Counted from the first letter of the stretch, positions 38,467 to 48,455 are shown. The stretch is 64,000 nucleotides of DNA from Tremella fuciformis (GCA_032768795.1 CP136496.1:310001-374000), one strand, 5' to 3'. Program-made: numbers and translations. The notes: generated from the sequence alone by a model not told the origin.

Positions 38467-38684
38467 TGTCGGTAGACGTGATCGCGAGAGCAGTCAGAGG
38501 CCAGGTAGCCGGTAGCGGCGGTAGCTGGCAGCTCTTAGCTCTGTAGAAAGCGGTACATAGTGGATATACTCACCTGGCAGCTCTTAGCTCTGTAGAAAGC
38601 GATAGAGAGCTGCCAGGGAGACGAAACTGCGGTATAAGGAGGTACGGGACGTTATTTATCACTGCTACCACGTGTATTTTGACA
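38467..38684. repeat. copia 5' LTR (right on the + strand)
   Basis: 218 bases. It differs from the other LTR at one visible position (gcggtacat against gcgatacat). Confidence 0.95.
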
Positions 38685-38689
38685 AGAAC
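38685..38689. repeat. copia target-site duplication, right copy (agaac)
   Basis: Matches 33984-33988. Confidence 0.9.
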
Positions 38690-39100
38690 ATGGCCTCAAT
38701 GCTCACTAGGCACCCCTACGTGGCCCCGCCAATGTAGCAATGGTGATGGAAGAGATAAACACCTCTCGGCACTTGGGAACGGCTTCAAGGAGGGCAACAG
38801 GAAAGATGCGTGAAGATTGCGAGAGAAGCCCGGGCCAGGCTTTCCGCGACGTCTGAGGCTCGCGGGACTGTCCGGGGCAAGGACCTGCACGGGGGTGTGA
38901 CACTCCTCACCATGCCCAACCTTGACTGGGCGGGTAATTGCCTGCTCTAAACCGACTGGCTTGTAGCACTTGGCTGTCTTGTTCTTACGAACCCCTTACG
39001 ACCCCCTTCAATTTCGATGGCCCAAACTCAGATCAAGGGCCCAGCGGTTCAGGAAGGCGGCCGCCGGAATTGATTATGCACGTTGCCCCTCGTCCTTGGC

Positions 39101-39433
39101 ATGAGCCCCTCTCTGCCTCTTCCCACTGTCAATGAGGCCCCGCTGAGGGGAGGGGGAGCGCATCTACCGCCTGCAGAGCACAACGAGCTGGCGCAGGTGT
39201 GTCTCATTCGAATACTGGGCCAAATGACGCACGGTCCAGATAATCGGCAAAACGGAGGAAGCCGCATTTTTACATGTAAGAACTGGCAGGCTTGCCTAAT
39301 TGAGTGGCTGGAGACTTCAGCACTGTATATTCGCGATGCGACCCTTTTCTTTGACGAAGTCGTGGGCCCAAAGGAGCCGTCATTGGAAGGCGCTCGAGGA
39401 CTCGCGTCAGGACTATACTGCATAAGAAGCTGA
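39101..39433 (+). CDS. weak small ORF, 110 residues
   Basis: An ATG at 39101 opens 110 codons. The second half looks plausible as protein (KNWQACLIEWLETSALYIRDATLFFDEVVG). It precedes C2 by 75 bases in the same direction. No relative or motif was recognised, and the opposite strand is also open. The stretch 38690-39100 between the copia element and this ORF holds nothing recognisable. Confidence 0.3.
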   Translation: MSPSLPLPTVNEAPLRGGGAHLPPAEHNELAQVCLIRILGQMTHGPDNRQNGGSRIFTCKNWQACLIEWLETSALYIRDATLFFDEVVGPKEPSLEGARGLASGLYCIRS

Positions 39434-39508
39434 CTACGCATTCATCCAATTTGCCACTTACCAGCTACCCACTCTGCTCTGTCACGTACAACTGAAGCGT
39501 CCCTCTAA

Positions 39509-40163
39509 ATGTCTCTACCGGAAACGAACGAAACTGATGCCAGCCTCACGGGGACAACCCTGCGCGGGACGACCACGAGCTCGTCAGACCTTTGCGGCGT
39601 CACCCTATGCGACGACAATTCGCGCTTGGCATACCGCTCCCCGTACCCTCGGGTGAGACAGGAAGAGCCCTCCACTGGACCACCGCGCTACGCTGTATTC
39701 ACTCGTCCAGCAAGCGCCTGGTATTGTAAGTTTTTGCCTCCCAAGCCTCATGTGTTACCGACGAACAGTGCCCCTTTACCATCAGAGCGACTATGAGGAA
39801 GTTTGCAACGAAGCGCTCTCATTGATCCAATACTTGCATCACGAGTTGCATACTCCAACAAATCTTAGACCATCACAGCTGTTTGCCAACTGGGGCGGCT
39901 TGGAAGCGTACGAGAAGACGGTGAAGTCCCTGCGGGACCGGCTGGCCTTCGGGCATCTTACCGATGCCGAGTACGCGGCAGCACTCCTCACTCAAGAGCA
40001 CTTCAAAGAGGACATGGCTGTCCGGCAACAATTTGACAGTGTCAATGATGAAAAGTGGACAAGACTCCATTCCTTCCTGCTGAATCTGGACCGAATCTCC
40101 ACTAGCTGGAGGGAGAGTCTGTACCGAGTCTCCTGCCGGAACATCCACCTGAGAAGACGCTGA
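39509..40163 (+). CDS. C-family orphan protein C2, 203 residues
   Basis: Exon 1 (39509-39725) encodes a Ser/Thr-rich leader and ends in SAWY. A 43-base phase-1 intron (39726-39768, donor gtaagt) is followed by exon 2 (39769-40163); together exactly 204 codons. Exon 2 reads LPLYHQSDYEEV, then a helical part with SLRDRLAFGHLTDAEY and EKWTRLHSFLLNLDRISTSW, aligned with SLAVRLDQGVFTPGEY and REWETVHSLFVDLDAISPKW of C3. The C-terminus is basic. No known family, signal peptide or membrane segment. It is a dispersed paralogue of C1, C3 and C4. Confidence 0.65.
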
Positions 40164-41185
40164 CGCCAACCTCAGGGAAGCGGTTGGTCGAACGTTCGAC
40201 TACATTGCTCACACCATAGGGGCCTCATAGCTTCGTCTTTTCTTATTCTGTGTACATAGGCAGACAATCGTCAGATCAGATGCGTTGACTCTGCATGTCA
40301 GTATATACGTCCTGGAAGCAAAAGGAAGCTGAAACTGACACATCATGCAGAGCGGCTCGCCACGCGCTCTCCTCTGTCTGATCTCATGCAACTGCAATGT
40401 ACCTCGCGGTTCCGCCTCTCCAGTCTCTCACGCATTGTCCAAAATGCTTTCAATTTGGGTCTGAAAAACCCCCTAGACAATGAGAACTTGCATTGAACCG
40501 TCGGCTGTCACGCCCGCGTCACTCGTGTGCGCGCAGATGGCGGCTAGGCCGCCCAATGGGTGCGGTTCAAGAGCTCTCAGTATGCAGAGGGGCAAGACAG
40601 GAAACGTGGCAGAACGCCTTCCAAATCACATATATGCAGACCCTTGCAGGGGGACACGACATGTTGAGCTATTCTCTACTGTAGGGTTTCTGCAATGGGA
40701 GGGGAACGTGCATATCGACGAACTCGGCGACATCATTCGTCAGCCTCAGCGGTCCGTTGCGAGGCTCATCACGCGAGAGCTCGGAGCGGTAGGCTTGGAG
40801 CCGTTGGGTTCAATCTCCTCGAAAAGATGGAGAAGCTACTGAAGGATACCTCACGATTGGAAATTGAGCTCACCGACTTTGGTAGACCGGACGGGCAGTC
40901 TGAGAATGGGACTTGCCTGATGGGGGCGGGCGAGGCGGGGAAGGGGGGGGGGGGGGGGGGGATGGGCCGGGAAGAAAAGCGGGAGCGCGGAGGGGGGGGG
41001 GGGGGGGGGGGGAGATTTGGTCGGTCAGGAAGCGCAGCTGCCCCCGTCTGCTTCTGCCTATGTGTACTGGCATTATTCTTCAACGTCTGCTCAATCTTCA
41101 TCTTCTGCTCGTTCTTCATCCTCGTCCTTCAGCCTCTGCCCGCTCTTCATTCTCTGCTTGCCATACGAAAGTGACATTGTCGCTA
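40164..41185. other. no firm gene; weak ORF and long G runs
   Basis: A plus-strand ATG at 40480 opens 120 codons to 40842, with a possibly real end (ELGDIIRQPQRSVARLI) but no relative. Two G runs follow (40943-40961 and 40992-41012), then a Ser/Leu-coding CT-rich tract. Nothing firm can be called. Confidence 0.35.
40943..41012. repeat. two long G homopolymer runs
   Basis: Runs of about 19 and 21 G are separated by about 30 bases. Such tracts can fold as G-quadruplexes on the plus strand and are prone to slippage and assembly error. Confidence 0.9.
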
Positions 41186-42127
41186 TGGGAAAACAGGCTT
41201 ACTTACACCCCTCGAAGGGTGTCGGACTCCAGCGCATCCCATTCCTGCCCGATGAAGTCCTCCAGCTCGTCGCCGCACACCTCGTGTAATGTCACAAGAA
41301 GGCCGCCTTACAATTAACAAAGGCCAGTCAGCGGTTCTCAGTGTATATTGTGCACTATAGGCCTTTGTGACGCTGGACTGCCACGCCAGAGTCCTCCTTG
41401 ACGGGGTGCACGCAAGACCCCTTGGGGTCAATAATTGCTTTTCTGTACGCAGTAGGGACTCATTTCGCCTCCGGCGTCCCTAGAATTGAAGCTTTGATCA
41501 GTGCGGAGCGTGCGAATTGGTTTGCACTCCCAGTGCACACAAAGAGTTCCGACCGCTAATTGGAGAAAAGAGAAGGCTATTACCCAGGGTTCACACGATG
41601 ACCCTTAGGCCCAACTTTGTATATCTCCCATACAGTAGGTACCAAAGCCCACATAGGGAGGGCGTCAAGTAGCAGGGGGGTGTCCTGTCGAGCTCAACCG
41701 CGTCTCTCGCGACCTTTTTGCGCCGGTTCACCTCATCGCAACGCAACACTTCACAAAGGACGACAGAGTCAATGCGCATGACCAGCGTCAAATTGCGAGT
41801 CGCGCCAATTGCATGGGCAACTTCCATCTTGTGAAACCCCTTCTGTGCGAGACCCGTCTGCGTTGCATAATGTATATGGGCATGAAAAAGCCCGACCAGT
41901 TGCTACATGTACAGACCCGCCTGAAGCACATCATCCACCTCACATGGGGCGGTCATGCCAACATCAAGAGTCTGGCTCAGCGTCCCGCGAATGAGGCATC
42001 GGCCCACGTTGAGGCAGATGCTCCTCTCATGGTCGCCCAGCCGCTGATACAGACTGTCTTGTACCGCGGGACCGCCCGAGACGCCCGCATGACGGATGCA
42101 TCTGCCCGGGCATATGTCTTCGTCTGA
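41186..42127 (+). pseudogene. F-box-like gene debris
   Basis: An ATG at 41186 begins a short frame with RIPFLPDEVLQLVAAHLV, which resembles an F-box start. After a TAA the same frame continues with KKAALQLTKASQRFSVY, again F-box-like, then shifts frame (LDCHARVLLDGVHA). Further on, an open stretch from about 41655 to 42127 reads ELNRVSRDLF and, from an internal ATG at 41813, 104 residues ending AYVFV. Introns might explain some breaks, but no clean model was found, so it is called a remnant. An F-box protein would recruit substrates to an SCF ubiquitin ligase; this copy probably does not function. Confidence 0.35.
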
Positions 42128-42165
42128 GTCGCCGTTGGACGAGAACCAGCCTATCGCCGGTAGGT

Positions 42166-42432
42166 CTAGGCAAGCAATTTGGAATCCCTATATGTTGCCA
42201 TAATGGTCGAAGGACCGACGATAAACGCGACAAAGCCGGTACAGCCTGGCCGTAGAGGTTGAGAAAATGTCGCAAACGGCAAACCCCTCTCACCATTGTG
42301 CAAGAACAGACCCGTATATCCAATCATTTGATACACCTCTTTGCCAACCCAAATCACCCTGCGATCATATGAGAAGGCTCGCGGAAGGTCTCCCGTCAAG
42401 ATCACTTTCACTTCCAAGGAAAGTAGTTTCAT
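42166..42432 (-). CDS. small hypothetical ORF, 88 residues
   Basis: An ATG at 42432 opens a compact, protein-like sequence (KVILTGDLPRAFSYDRRVIWVGKEV, shortened here by context) with mixed hydrophobic and charged residues and a late hydrophobic patch (GFVAFIVG). It is not related to the C, D or F families and has no recognised motif. It is divergent from C3, with about 175 bases between the starts. Chance is not excluded. Confidence 0.35.
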   Translation of the reverse strand: MKLLSLEVKVILTGDLPRAFSYDRRVIWVGKEVYQMIGYTGLFLHNGERGLPFATFSQPLRPGCTGFVAFIVGPSTIMATYRDSKLLA

Positions 42433-42608
42433 GGCGGGAATCGGATGTGAGCGGCTTCGCCAGAGTTGAAAGCAGGAACGAGGATTTGCAAACGTTCCAG
42501 AAAAGAGGAAATTGAAACACCTGATTTACTCAAGCTGAACGCCCCGATGTCCTTCTCTCACTACATTTCGTCAGTACTACGCAGCACACCGTCATCATCG
42601 CGACAAGA

Positions 42609-43310
42609 ATGACCACCAAAGCCCCGACCAATGCCGAGACCGATCTCAGCGACATCGCAGGGGCAGGGAACGCTACCGACGCTTCACGTCCTTTGGGATC
42701 TGCTGTGATCTTTGCTGGTGACGAGACCTCTTTGGGCGATCCTTCGAATGCGACTGGAGATAGCATTTCTGCCACTGCGATGCAGGCTCTGGGGACCCGT
42801 AAACCGATTGCTTACCCTTACGCCCGGTACCCTGCTCCAACCAATGCCGTCCCTTGTGGGTTCCTCCATTCGGCTTGAGAGGCGAGTTGACCCGCAGTGG
42901 ACCCGGCGCATCATCCACGATATGCAGCCGTCTTGAAGAACGTACAAAGCGCTCTCGGCACGATAGAGTCCGCGGCTCCTCCGAGAGGTTTGGGGCTTTC
43001 TGATGCGATGTACATCCTCGATAACGTCGCGGATTACAAAGGATCGCTCGGCTCACTTGCCGTGCGGCTAGATCAGGGTGTCTTTACCCCTGGTGAGTAT
43101 GACTGTGCGTTGTCCACGCATGGTCGATTTTACTCAACCACCAGTCCCAGGAGACGTATCGATACGACCTGTCAAAGAGAGTGGGAGACCGTCCACTCCC
43201 TCTTCGTTGACCTAGACGCGATCTCACCCAAGTGGAAGGAGCAGCCTGCTACACTATCAAAGCTCAAAGAATACCTCGATAATACCCTTGGCATCGGTTG
43301 CTGCCTGTAG
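42609..43310 (+). CDS. C-family orphan protein C3, 219 residues
   Basis: Exon 1 (42609-42855) is an acidic Ala/Ser/Thr-rich leader. A 42-base phase-1 intron (42856-42897) leads to exon 2 (42898-43310), exactly 220 codons in total. Exon 2 has ILDNVADYKGSLGSLAVRL, TPGEYDCAL and REWETVHSLFVDLDAISPKW, matching C2 and more distantly C1. The protein ends in a Cys-Cys-containing tail (GIGCCL). No membrane segment or enzyme motif is seen. Function is unknown. Confidence 0.65.
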
Positions 43311-43500
43311 ATACTCTACACAACGTATGACAACCAGAGCGCATGGCGCCCCTCCCGGGAAGGACCCCGTTCCATACCTATGTACTTCACCATATGGAGC
43401 CCATGCATTTTCTGAACTGTCTTCTATCATCCCAACGAGCTGAGCGCACGGCGGCTGTACTCGGGACTGGCCCCAACTGCTGCGAGACCGTCAAAGCAAG

Positions 43501-43539
43501 CCCCCCCCCCCCGCCCCCACACCCCCCCCCAACCCCCCG
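43501..43539. repeat. C-rich homopolymer tract
   Basis: Interrupted C runs (12, 5, 9 and 6 bases). It is the complement in character of the G runs at 22400 and 40943. Confidence 0.9.
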
Positions 43540-44456
43540 CGTGCTGAGCAGCGGTTCTTGGTGCCCGGACGAATAGTATGGGTGACTTCGCGGATCGCCT
43601 TGCAAAGCATGTCAAGTCCCGTGCAGCCACTGCCATGCTCCGAAACGCTGCTATCTTCGCTGCTATGTTACAGAACAATGAGAGCTATGTATTCGTCCGT
43701 CTCTGCAGCTCTATATATATGAGCCATCGCTCTGGCGGCCTGTGCGTGGCCGCTCGCTCAGAGTGTTATTGTCCTGCTCCGCATCCTGCGCGTCCCTCGG
43801 GGCCTATTGTTCATTATGCTACCCTGTCCGCAGCGGAACAAGACGAGGACCGATCCTATCGTTTGCTCGCAGAGGCGAGATTCTCGTGGCACCCGTGCGA
43901 GCGTTCCTCTTCATCGCCTACGGGTCTGAGTGGCCGATTCCCCCTCCGGCGCGCAAGCATTCTCCATCAATCCGGTCCCGTTTGTGTTATCACATCCACG
44001 GACATCAGTTGGGAGATGCTATGCCATCTGCACCTCTGAAAGACCACGAACGGTCTTTTGGCCGACCGTGCGCCCCTTCACGACCGTTTGGCCGCTCGTG
44101 TCATGGCAGTGACAGTAACGTGCACATGAGGATACCGGACGAGCCCGCCGACAACCCCCTTGTCGGCCAACGACGAGCGAAATATTCCATGGGACGAAGG
44201 ACGTGGTCTCGGTCGAGAACGAGCTGCTCATCTTCATTAACCTGCCGTCCACAATTTTTGTTCGCCTTGGGAGATCAGGCTGAAAGGTACGGACCTGACG
44301 ACTGTGAGAGAGCACAGACCAGGTTCACCAGAGCAACTCTGCAATACGTGTTTGTTTTGGGGAACTACCAGCAATGGGTTGAGATACGCCTAACATGCAT
44401 GCCTCTGACAGACCGTGCTTGCCAGGGCGCCTGAGGAGATCGCAACGGTTGAAGCT

Positions 44457-44502
44457 CTCTAGTTGTTTTGTTCATAATTCGGAATCCACGATTCTCTGCA
44501 AA
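44457..44502. repeat. 46-base duplicated segment, copy 1
   Basis: It shares gctctctagttgttttgttca, aattcgga and attctctg with 45727-45772. It lies to the left of D2, while the other copy lies to the right. Confidence 0.6.
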
Positions 44503-44822
44503 AAGATGAATGTCTGTCGATCTCAATCGCTGATCGCTGGGCACCGCCGCTAGGTTGGTGATCGCAAATCTTTCCTCTGGTGGTATGTGAAATGCTGGTC
44601 CATCCTTTCCACGTCCATTTGGCAAAGGACTTAGCAAAGGGAGCATCGCAAAAGAGGCTGGAGGTCAAATGTGTGACGAGTTGAACAGGTCATGTCTTCT
44701 CCCCGACACTGACCCGCCTTACAGTAGCTGTTTGCTGGAAGCCATACTTGGTACAACGTATCTTCCAAAAATCGACGGAGTTCGAGGCCGACAACACTGT
44801 GTCTATCTCTCGCGATCACAGC

Positions 44823-45583
44823 ATGCCCGACAGAAGCAGCAGGAGAGCGGCAAGACCCACCGGATCTCAGGTAGACCCCGCGAATGACTCTCTACCGGTC
44901 CCACAGGAAGAACTGGATACTGTAGATACTCGGCCGACTATCGCAAGGCTGACTGAGGAATCCTCACTCCATCGCAGGTCGCAACACAGAAGACTGACAG
45001 AGACCGAGTATCATAGCCAATTCGAGTATCATCCCCCACAGACCGCCGCAAGCACGGCGATCTATGTGCGTAAGTCAGCCTTGTGTACCCATCCACCGCA
45101 TACGACTTACCAGTATTAGTCTCATCTGCACAGAGGCAGAGAGTCAAAGAACGACTGACCGAGTCGATCGACGCTCTCCAGAAGATTCGTGAGACTCCGC
45201 CTCAATGATTCCCCGCCGACGACTTCAACTTGTTAGGTTTCGTCGAGGAGGCAGTAACGCTCGCACAGATTGGTCAAGAAGCCACACAGGTCACACTGTT
45301 CAACAAAAAGGACGAGTTGATGCAAGAAATTTCACAGTTCCTGTACAAGCTGATCCTCTTCCGTGACAGAGTGGACGGGGAGTATGAGACCGGGGGATCC
45401 CTGGGTGACATGAGGGAGGCACAGCGCAGGTTCACATCCGAAACCGAAAGCTGCCACCATATTTGGCCACTGCACGATGAATGGGTATCGGCACGGCTCA
45501 GTATGCCTGAACTCGACAAGTACTTTTGCGAATCAGCGGTCACGAATCTCTCTCAATCGTCCCCTCGCATCCCCTCGCAATAG
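44823..45583 (+). CDS. D-family orphan protein D2, about 220 residues
   Basis: Three exons by eye: 44823-45069, 45120-45188 and 45237-45583, with introns of 50 and 48 bases, giving exactly 221 codons. The unspliced middle exon would hit a TGA at 45206, which the second intron removes. The protein matches D1: PTGSQV, DSLPVPQEELD, RLTETEYHSQFEYHPPQT, LTESID, then EAQRRFTSETESC and PLHDEWVSARLSMPELD. The start is the ATG at 44823; where D1 has its ATG, D2 reads ATC, so the N-terminus is shorter. Soluble, no known family, function unknown. Confidence 0.55.
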
Positions 45584-46593
45584 ATCTGATAGAGGTGATT
45601 CTTCACGACGGCGGGGATCGAAGCGAGCGCAGGACGGGTGCACCTGTCTTTGAGCAGTGAAAACCATGCATCACAACACCATCGACTCATGAGTTCCCGC
45701 CGAAGGACCTTTTTACAGGAGCCCGCTCTCTAGTTGTTTTGTTCAGAATTCGGATTTCAGGATTCTCTGTGTGTATATGCATATCACTCGACCTTCACGA
45801 TATGGGGGAGCGGCCGAGACGCACTTGCGGCTCTGCACGCGAGGGGACATCTCCATAACACGCGGCAGCTACTTCGACTGACATGGTACTGTGTGTTCCG
45901 TAAGGGGCCTGCTAAACCCGGCTGCTTGATACAGTTAACCGACTCCCAGGGGTCTTTGTTTGAATATCTGGTGCAGCATGGCAATACGGAAGACAGCTGC
46001 TTGGCATACCGGATGCAGTTATCGCGCGGTACCTGCCTTTTGGATGTGCGGGAGCGTGATAGTGGGCACAACGCTTGGCTGGGGTCCAAAAGTCCCTGAT
46101 AGCCGTCACAGAAGTCACGGAACGTGTGATCTATTTGGCAATGTAGAAGGTTGACGACTGTGTGGGAGCGCGGAGCTCGCCGGACGCCTGGACTTTCAGG
46201 GGATCCGTCTCTAGTGATGAGGGGACCACGGCGGAGCAGTTCTTAGAGTGTTTGAGAGGTCGCGTTTCACCCAAAATGGACCTTGGATCGAGCTAGCCCC
46301 GCTTAGAATGCTCGAGGCTTGGCGTTTTCTTGCATTAGGGGGTGAAACAATCAAGCACTTAAACGAGTACTCGTCTGCCTTTCCTTTCACACCCATAGGT
46401 CTAGCCATTACTTAAGCCGTGGACCGGGCACATGAGCGGGCTCCACTGGCCACCCGCTACTCGCGACCCATACCCAGGGTGCATACATCCTCTGTCTTGT
46501 CATCCTCACAGTTCATAGAGCGATAGACTTCTGCCTTGCGCCCCAGCCTGGTCAAGAGAAGTTCAACACCACAACATAACTTGCAGTACAGAC
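45584..46593. other. no firm gene; second copy of the 46-base repeat
   Basis: A plus-strand frame from about 45740 to 46099 reads a protein-like sequence (ALHARGHLHNTRQLLRLTWY, GCLIQLTDSQGSLFEYLVQH) but has no ATG upstream in frame and may be a remnant. The remainder to C4 holds short frames only. Confidence 0.35.
45727..45772. repeat. 46-base duplicated segment, copy 2
   Basis: Partner of 44457-44502. Confidence 0.6.
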
Positions 46594-47190
46594 ATGTCCC
46601 TTGGCGTCGAAGGTTCTTCAAACCTTTTGCAGCTACCTGACCCACTCGCTCGTGATCTTAGCCCGACACCGAGCAGCATCTCCCCCGCACGGTCCCAGCA
46701 AGACCCCTCGAGTGGATATCCGTCGTCGGAGGAGGGATCGTACGATTACGCTGAGAGTGCCGACTCGGCGGACCCCGTCTACCGGTTTGTACGATCTGAT
46801 GTAGCAGCAGAGGATCTCGATGATCTGCGACACGAGCTGAGCACAAGCCTCCTGCAATTCGAGGAATCCCCGGCCCCACAAACTGACACGTCTGCAGTGG
46901 GGACTGTCTCCTCTCGTGCTACCCTTTTGTCAGATCTTCAAGATCTTCACAAAGACTCTGAGGCGAGGGATCCCGCACGGGCGGCCATAATTGACGGATA
47001 CATGTCATACATCAGGAACTTGACCCCCACAGACAATCTACTCGGGGGCCATCGAGCGTCATTGACCCGTCAAATGCAGTTCCAAGACGATATCTATGAT
47101 CTCGGCAGTGTCGAGTCTAAGGAGTGGAGAAAGGTCTTACATGGGATCCCTAAGACGTCGAGCGAATTCCAGGCGTGGCTCAACGCCTAG
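46594..47190 (+). CDS. C-family orphan protein C4, 198 residues
   Basis: A single exon runs from the ATG at 46594. The N-terminal half is Ser/Asp/Pro-rich and disordered. The second half is helical and ends with DGYMSYIRNLTPTDNLLG and KEWRKVLHGIPKTSSEFQAW, which follows the C-family pattern of E-W, then H, then a final W. Unlike C1-C3 there is no intron, so it was lost here or never present. It is the most diverged C member and its assignment is less certain. No known function. Confidence 0.55.
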   Translation: MSLGVEGSSNLLQLPDPLARDLSPTPSSISPARSQQDPSSGYPSSEEGSYDYAESADSADPVYRFVRSDVAAEDLDDLRHELSTSLLQFEESPAPQTDTSAVGTVSSRATLLSDLQDLHKDSEARDPARAAIIDGYMSYIRNLTPTDNLLGGHRASLTRQMQFQDDIYDLGSVESKEWRKVLHGIPKTSSEFQAWLNA

Positions 47191-47353
47191 CAGCCGTCAC
47201 TCCGTGGCCTTTCTGCCACACTGCCACACTGCCACATTGCCACTTTCAAGCTACCGTGCCTTACCGGCTCTCGGTGACTAGACCTCAGATAGCTTTCCAC
47301 TTACACTTGCTTTCCTTGTCTATGCATTGGTCTCCTTGTTTATAGCTTTCAGA

Positions 47354-48455
47354 ATGGACATACAGACCCTGTTTGACGTCAAGGGCAAGGTGAGAGCTGA
47401 TCCTACGAGTCTACAAGTCAAATCATGGCTGACGGCCAGGTCGTCCTCGTGACCGGTGGAGGGAGAGGGGTCGGGGAGATGGTGTGTCATTCTATAGTGG
47501 ACATGTGACGATCAGGTGCTGAGGACAGATCGCTGCTGGCTTCGTGGCGAACGGGGCCAAGGTGTGTGCCGCTGCCGTTGGAAGGATACAGCAGCTGAAG
47601 ACAGGTGTACATTGCTTCGCGCTCCGCCTCGGCATGCGCATCGACGGCCAAGCGCTTGACTGCGCGAGGACCAGGGGAGTGTATCCCCCTCCCGGCCGAT
47701 TTGGCGAAATACAACGAATGCGTCCGCTTAGCGCAAGAAGTGGAGAAGAGAGAGAAAGGTGAGAGCGCCGCACGAAGCTCGCACGCGAGCTGACTGCCTA
47801 GTGTTACATGTGCTCGTCAATAACTCCGGGGTCGCATGGGGAGAACCACTCGACACGTATCCAGACGAGGCGTGGACAAAGCTGCTTACGCTCAACGTAC
47901 AGCGCGTGTTCACACTTACACAAAAGCTTGTACCCCTCTTGCGGAAAGCAACCGATCAGGGCAGTCCTGCGCGAGTCATCAACGTGAGCCGTCAGGAAAC
48001 CGAGGCCCGGCCGAGCTGACGACAGATCGGGTCGATCAACGGGATAGCCGTTCCTGTATTTGAGACGTACGCCTACTCGACCTCGAAAGCCGCTCTGCAC
48101 ATGTAAGCGCCCATCTCTCCTAAGTGAGACATTGATCCTGACCACAGGCTATCCCGCCATCTCGCCCAACGCCTCGGACCGGAAATCACAGTCAATGCGC
48201 TCGCCCTGGGACCCTTCCGATCCAAAATGATGGCATCGACATTAGAGGCGTTCGAGAAGGACATCGCGGAGGGACTACCATTGAAACGAATAGGCAAGCC
48301 GGAAGATGTCGCAGCGGCATGCCTGTGGCTGAGCGGGAAAGGCGGGGAGTGGGTCACGGGGTGAGTCTATCGTTCCAATGGGTTGTGTGCTGAGAGATAG
48401 TACGGTCATCCCCATCGAAGGTGGATCTCTCGGCTCGGCCACAGCAAAGCTGTGA
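47354..48455 (+). CDS. short-chain dehydrogenase/reductase (3-oxoacyl-reductase-like), 263 residues
   Basis: Eight exons (47354-47389, 47440-47481, 47529-47561, 47605-47758, 47802-47983, 48026-48102, 48148-48360, 48401-48455) with introns of 40-50 bases give exactly 264 codons. It is a classical NAD(P)H-dependent SDR: VTGGGRGVG (about 16-24), VNNSGVAWGEP, RVINIGSING, and the active site YSTSK. The C-terminal GLPLKRIGKPEDVAAACLWL and VIPIEGG are typical of FabG/RhlG-like reductases. The substrate is unknown but may be an acyl or sugar-derived carbonyl. It is not close to the tandem SDR pair at 4.3-6.5 kb, which lack introns. Confidence 0.9.

Larger units (their letters stand above)
33989..38684 (-). 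mobile_element. full-length Ty1/copia LTR retrotransposon
   Basis: It has two 218-bp LTRs (33989-34206 and 38467-38684), each starting TG and ending CA, that differ visibly at one base. The 5-bp target duplication is agaac. One uninterrupted minus-strand polyprotein lies between them. A purine-rich tract (cacgacgagggggag on the minus strand) abuts the 3' LTR. Just inside the 5' LTR, tggaatcaga resembles the usual initiator-tRNA-Met primer site tggtatcaga with one change. All this indicates a recent insertion. It landed about 150 bases after the D1 stop. Confidence 0.95.
43311..44822. other. no firm gene; poly-C tract and short repeat
   Basis: Several frames of 100-230 codons are open on the plus strand (for example about 43742-44434), but they overlap one another and show Arg/Ser-rich composition without motifs. 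The region contains a C-rich tract (43501-43539) and one copy of a 46-base repeat (44457-44502). It may hold a decayed gene. Confidence 0.35.

Noticed and set aside
45189..45236. TGA at 45206 read as proof that D2 is a pseudogene
   Set aside because: A 48-base GT-AG intron with a good donor (gtgaga) removes it and restores alignment to D1.
47211..47246. Short gccacact-type microrepeat after C4
   Set aside because: Simple low-complexity sequence of a few units with no further context.
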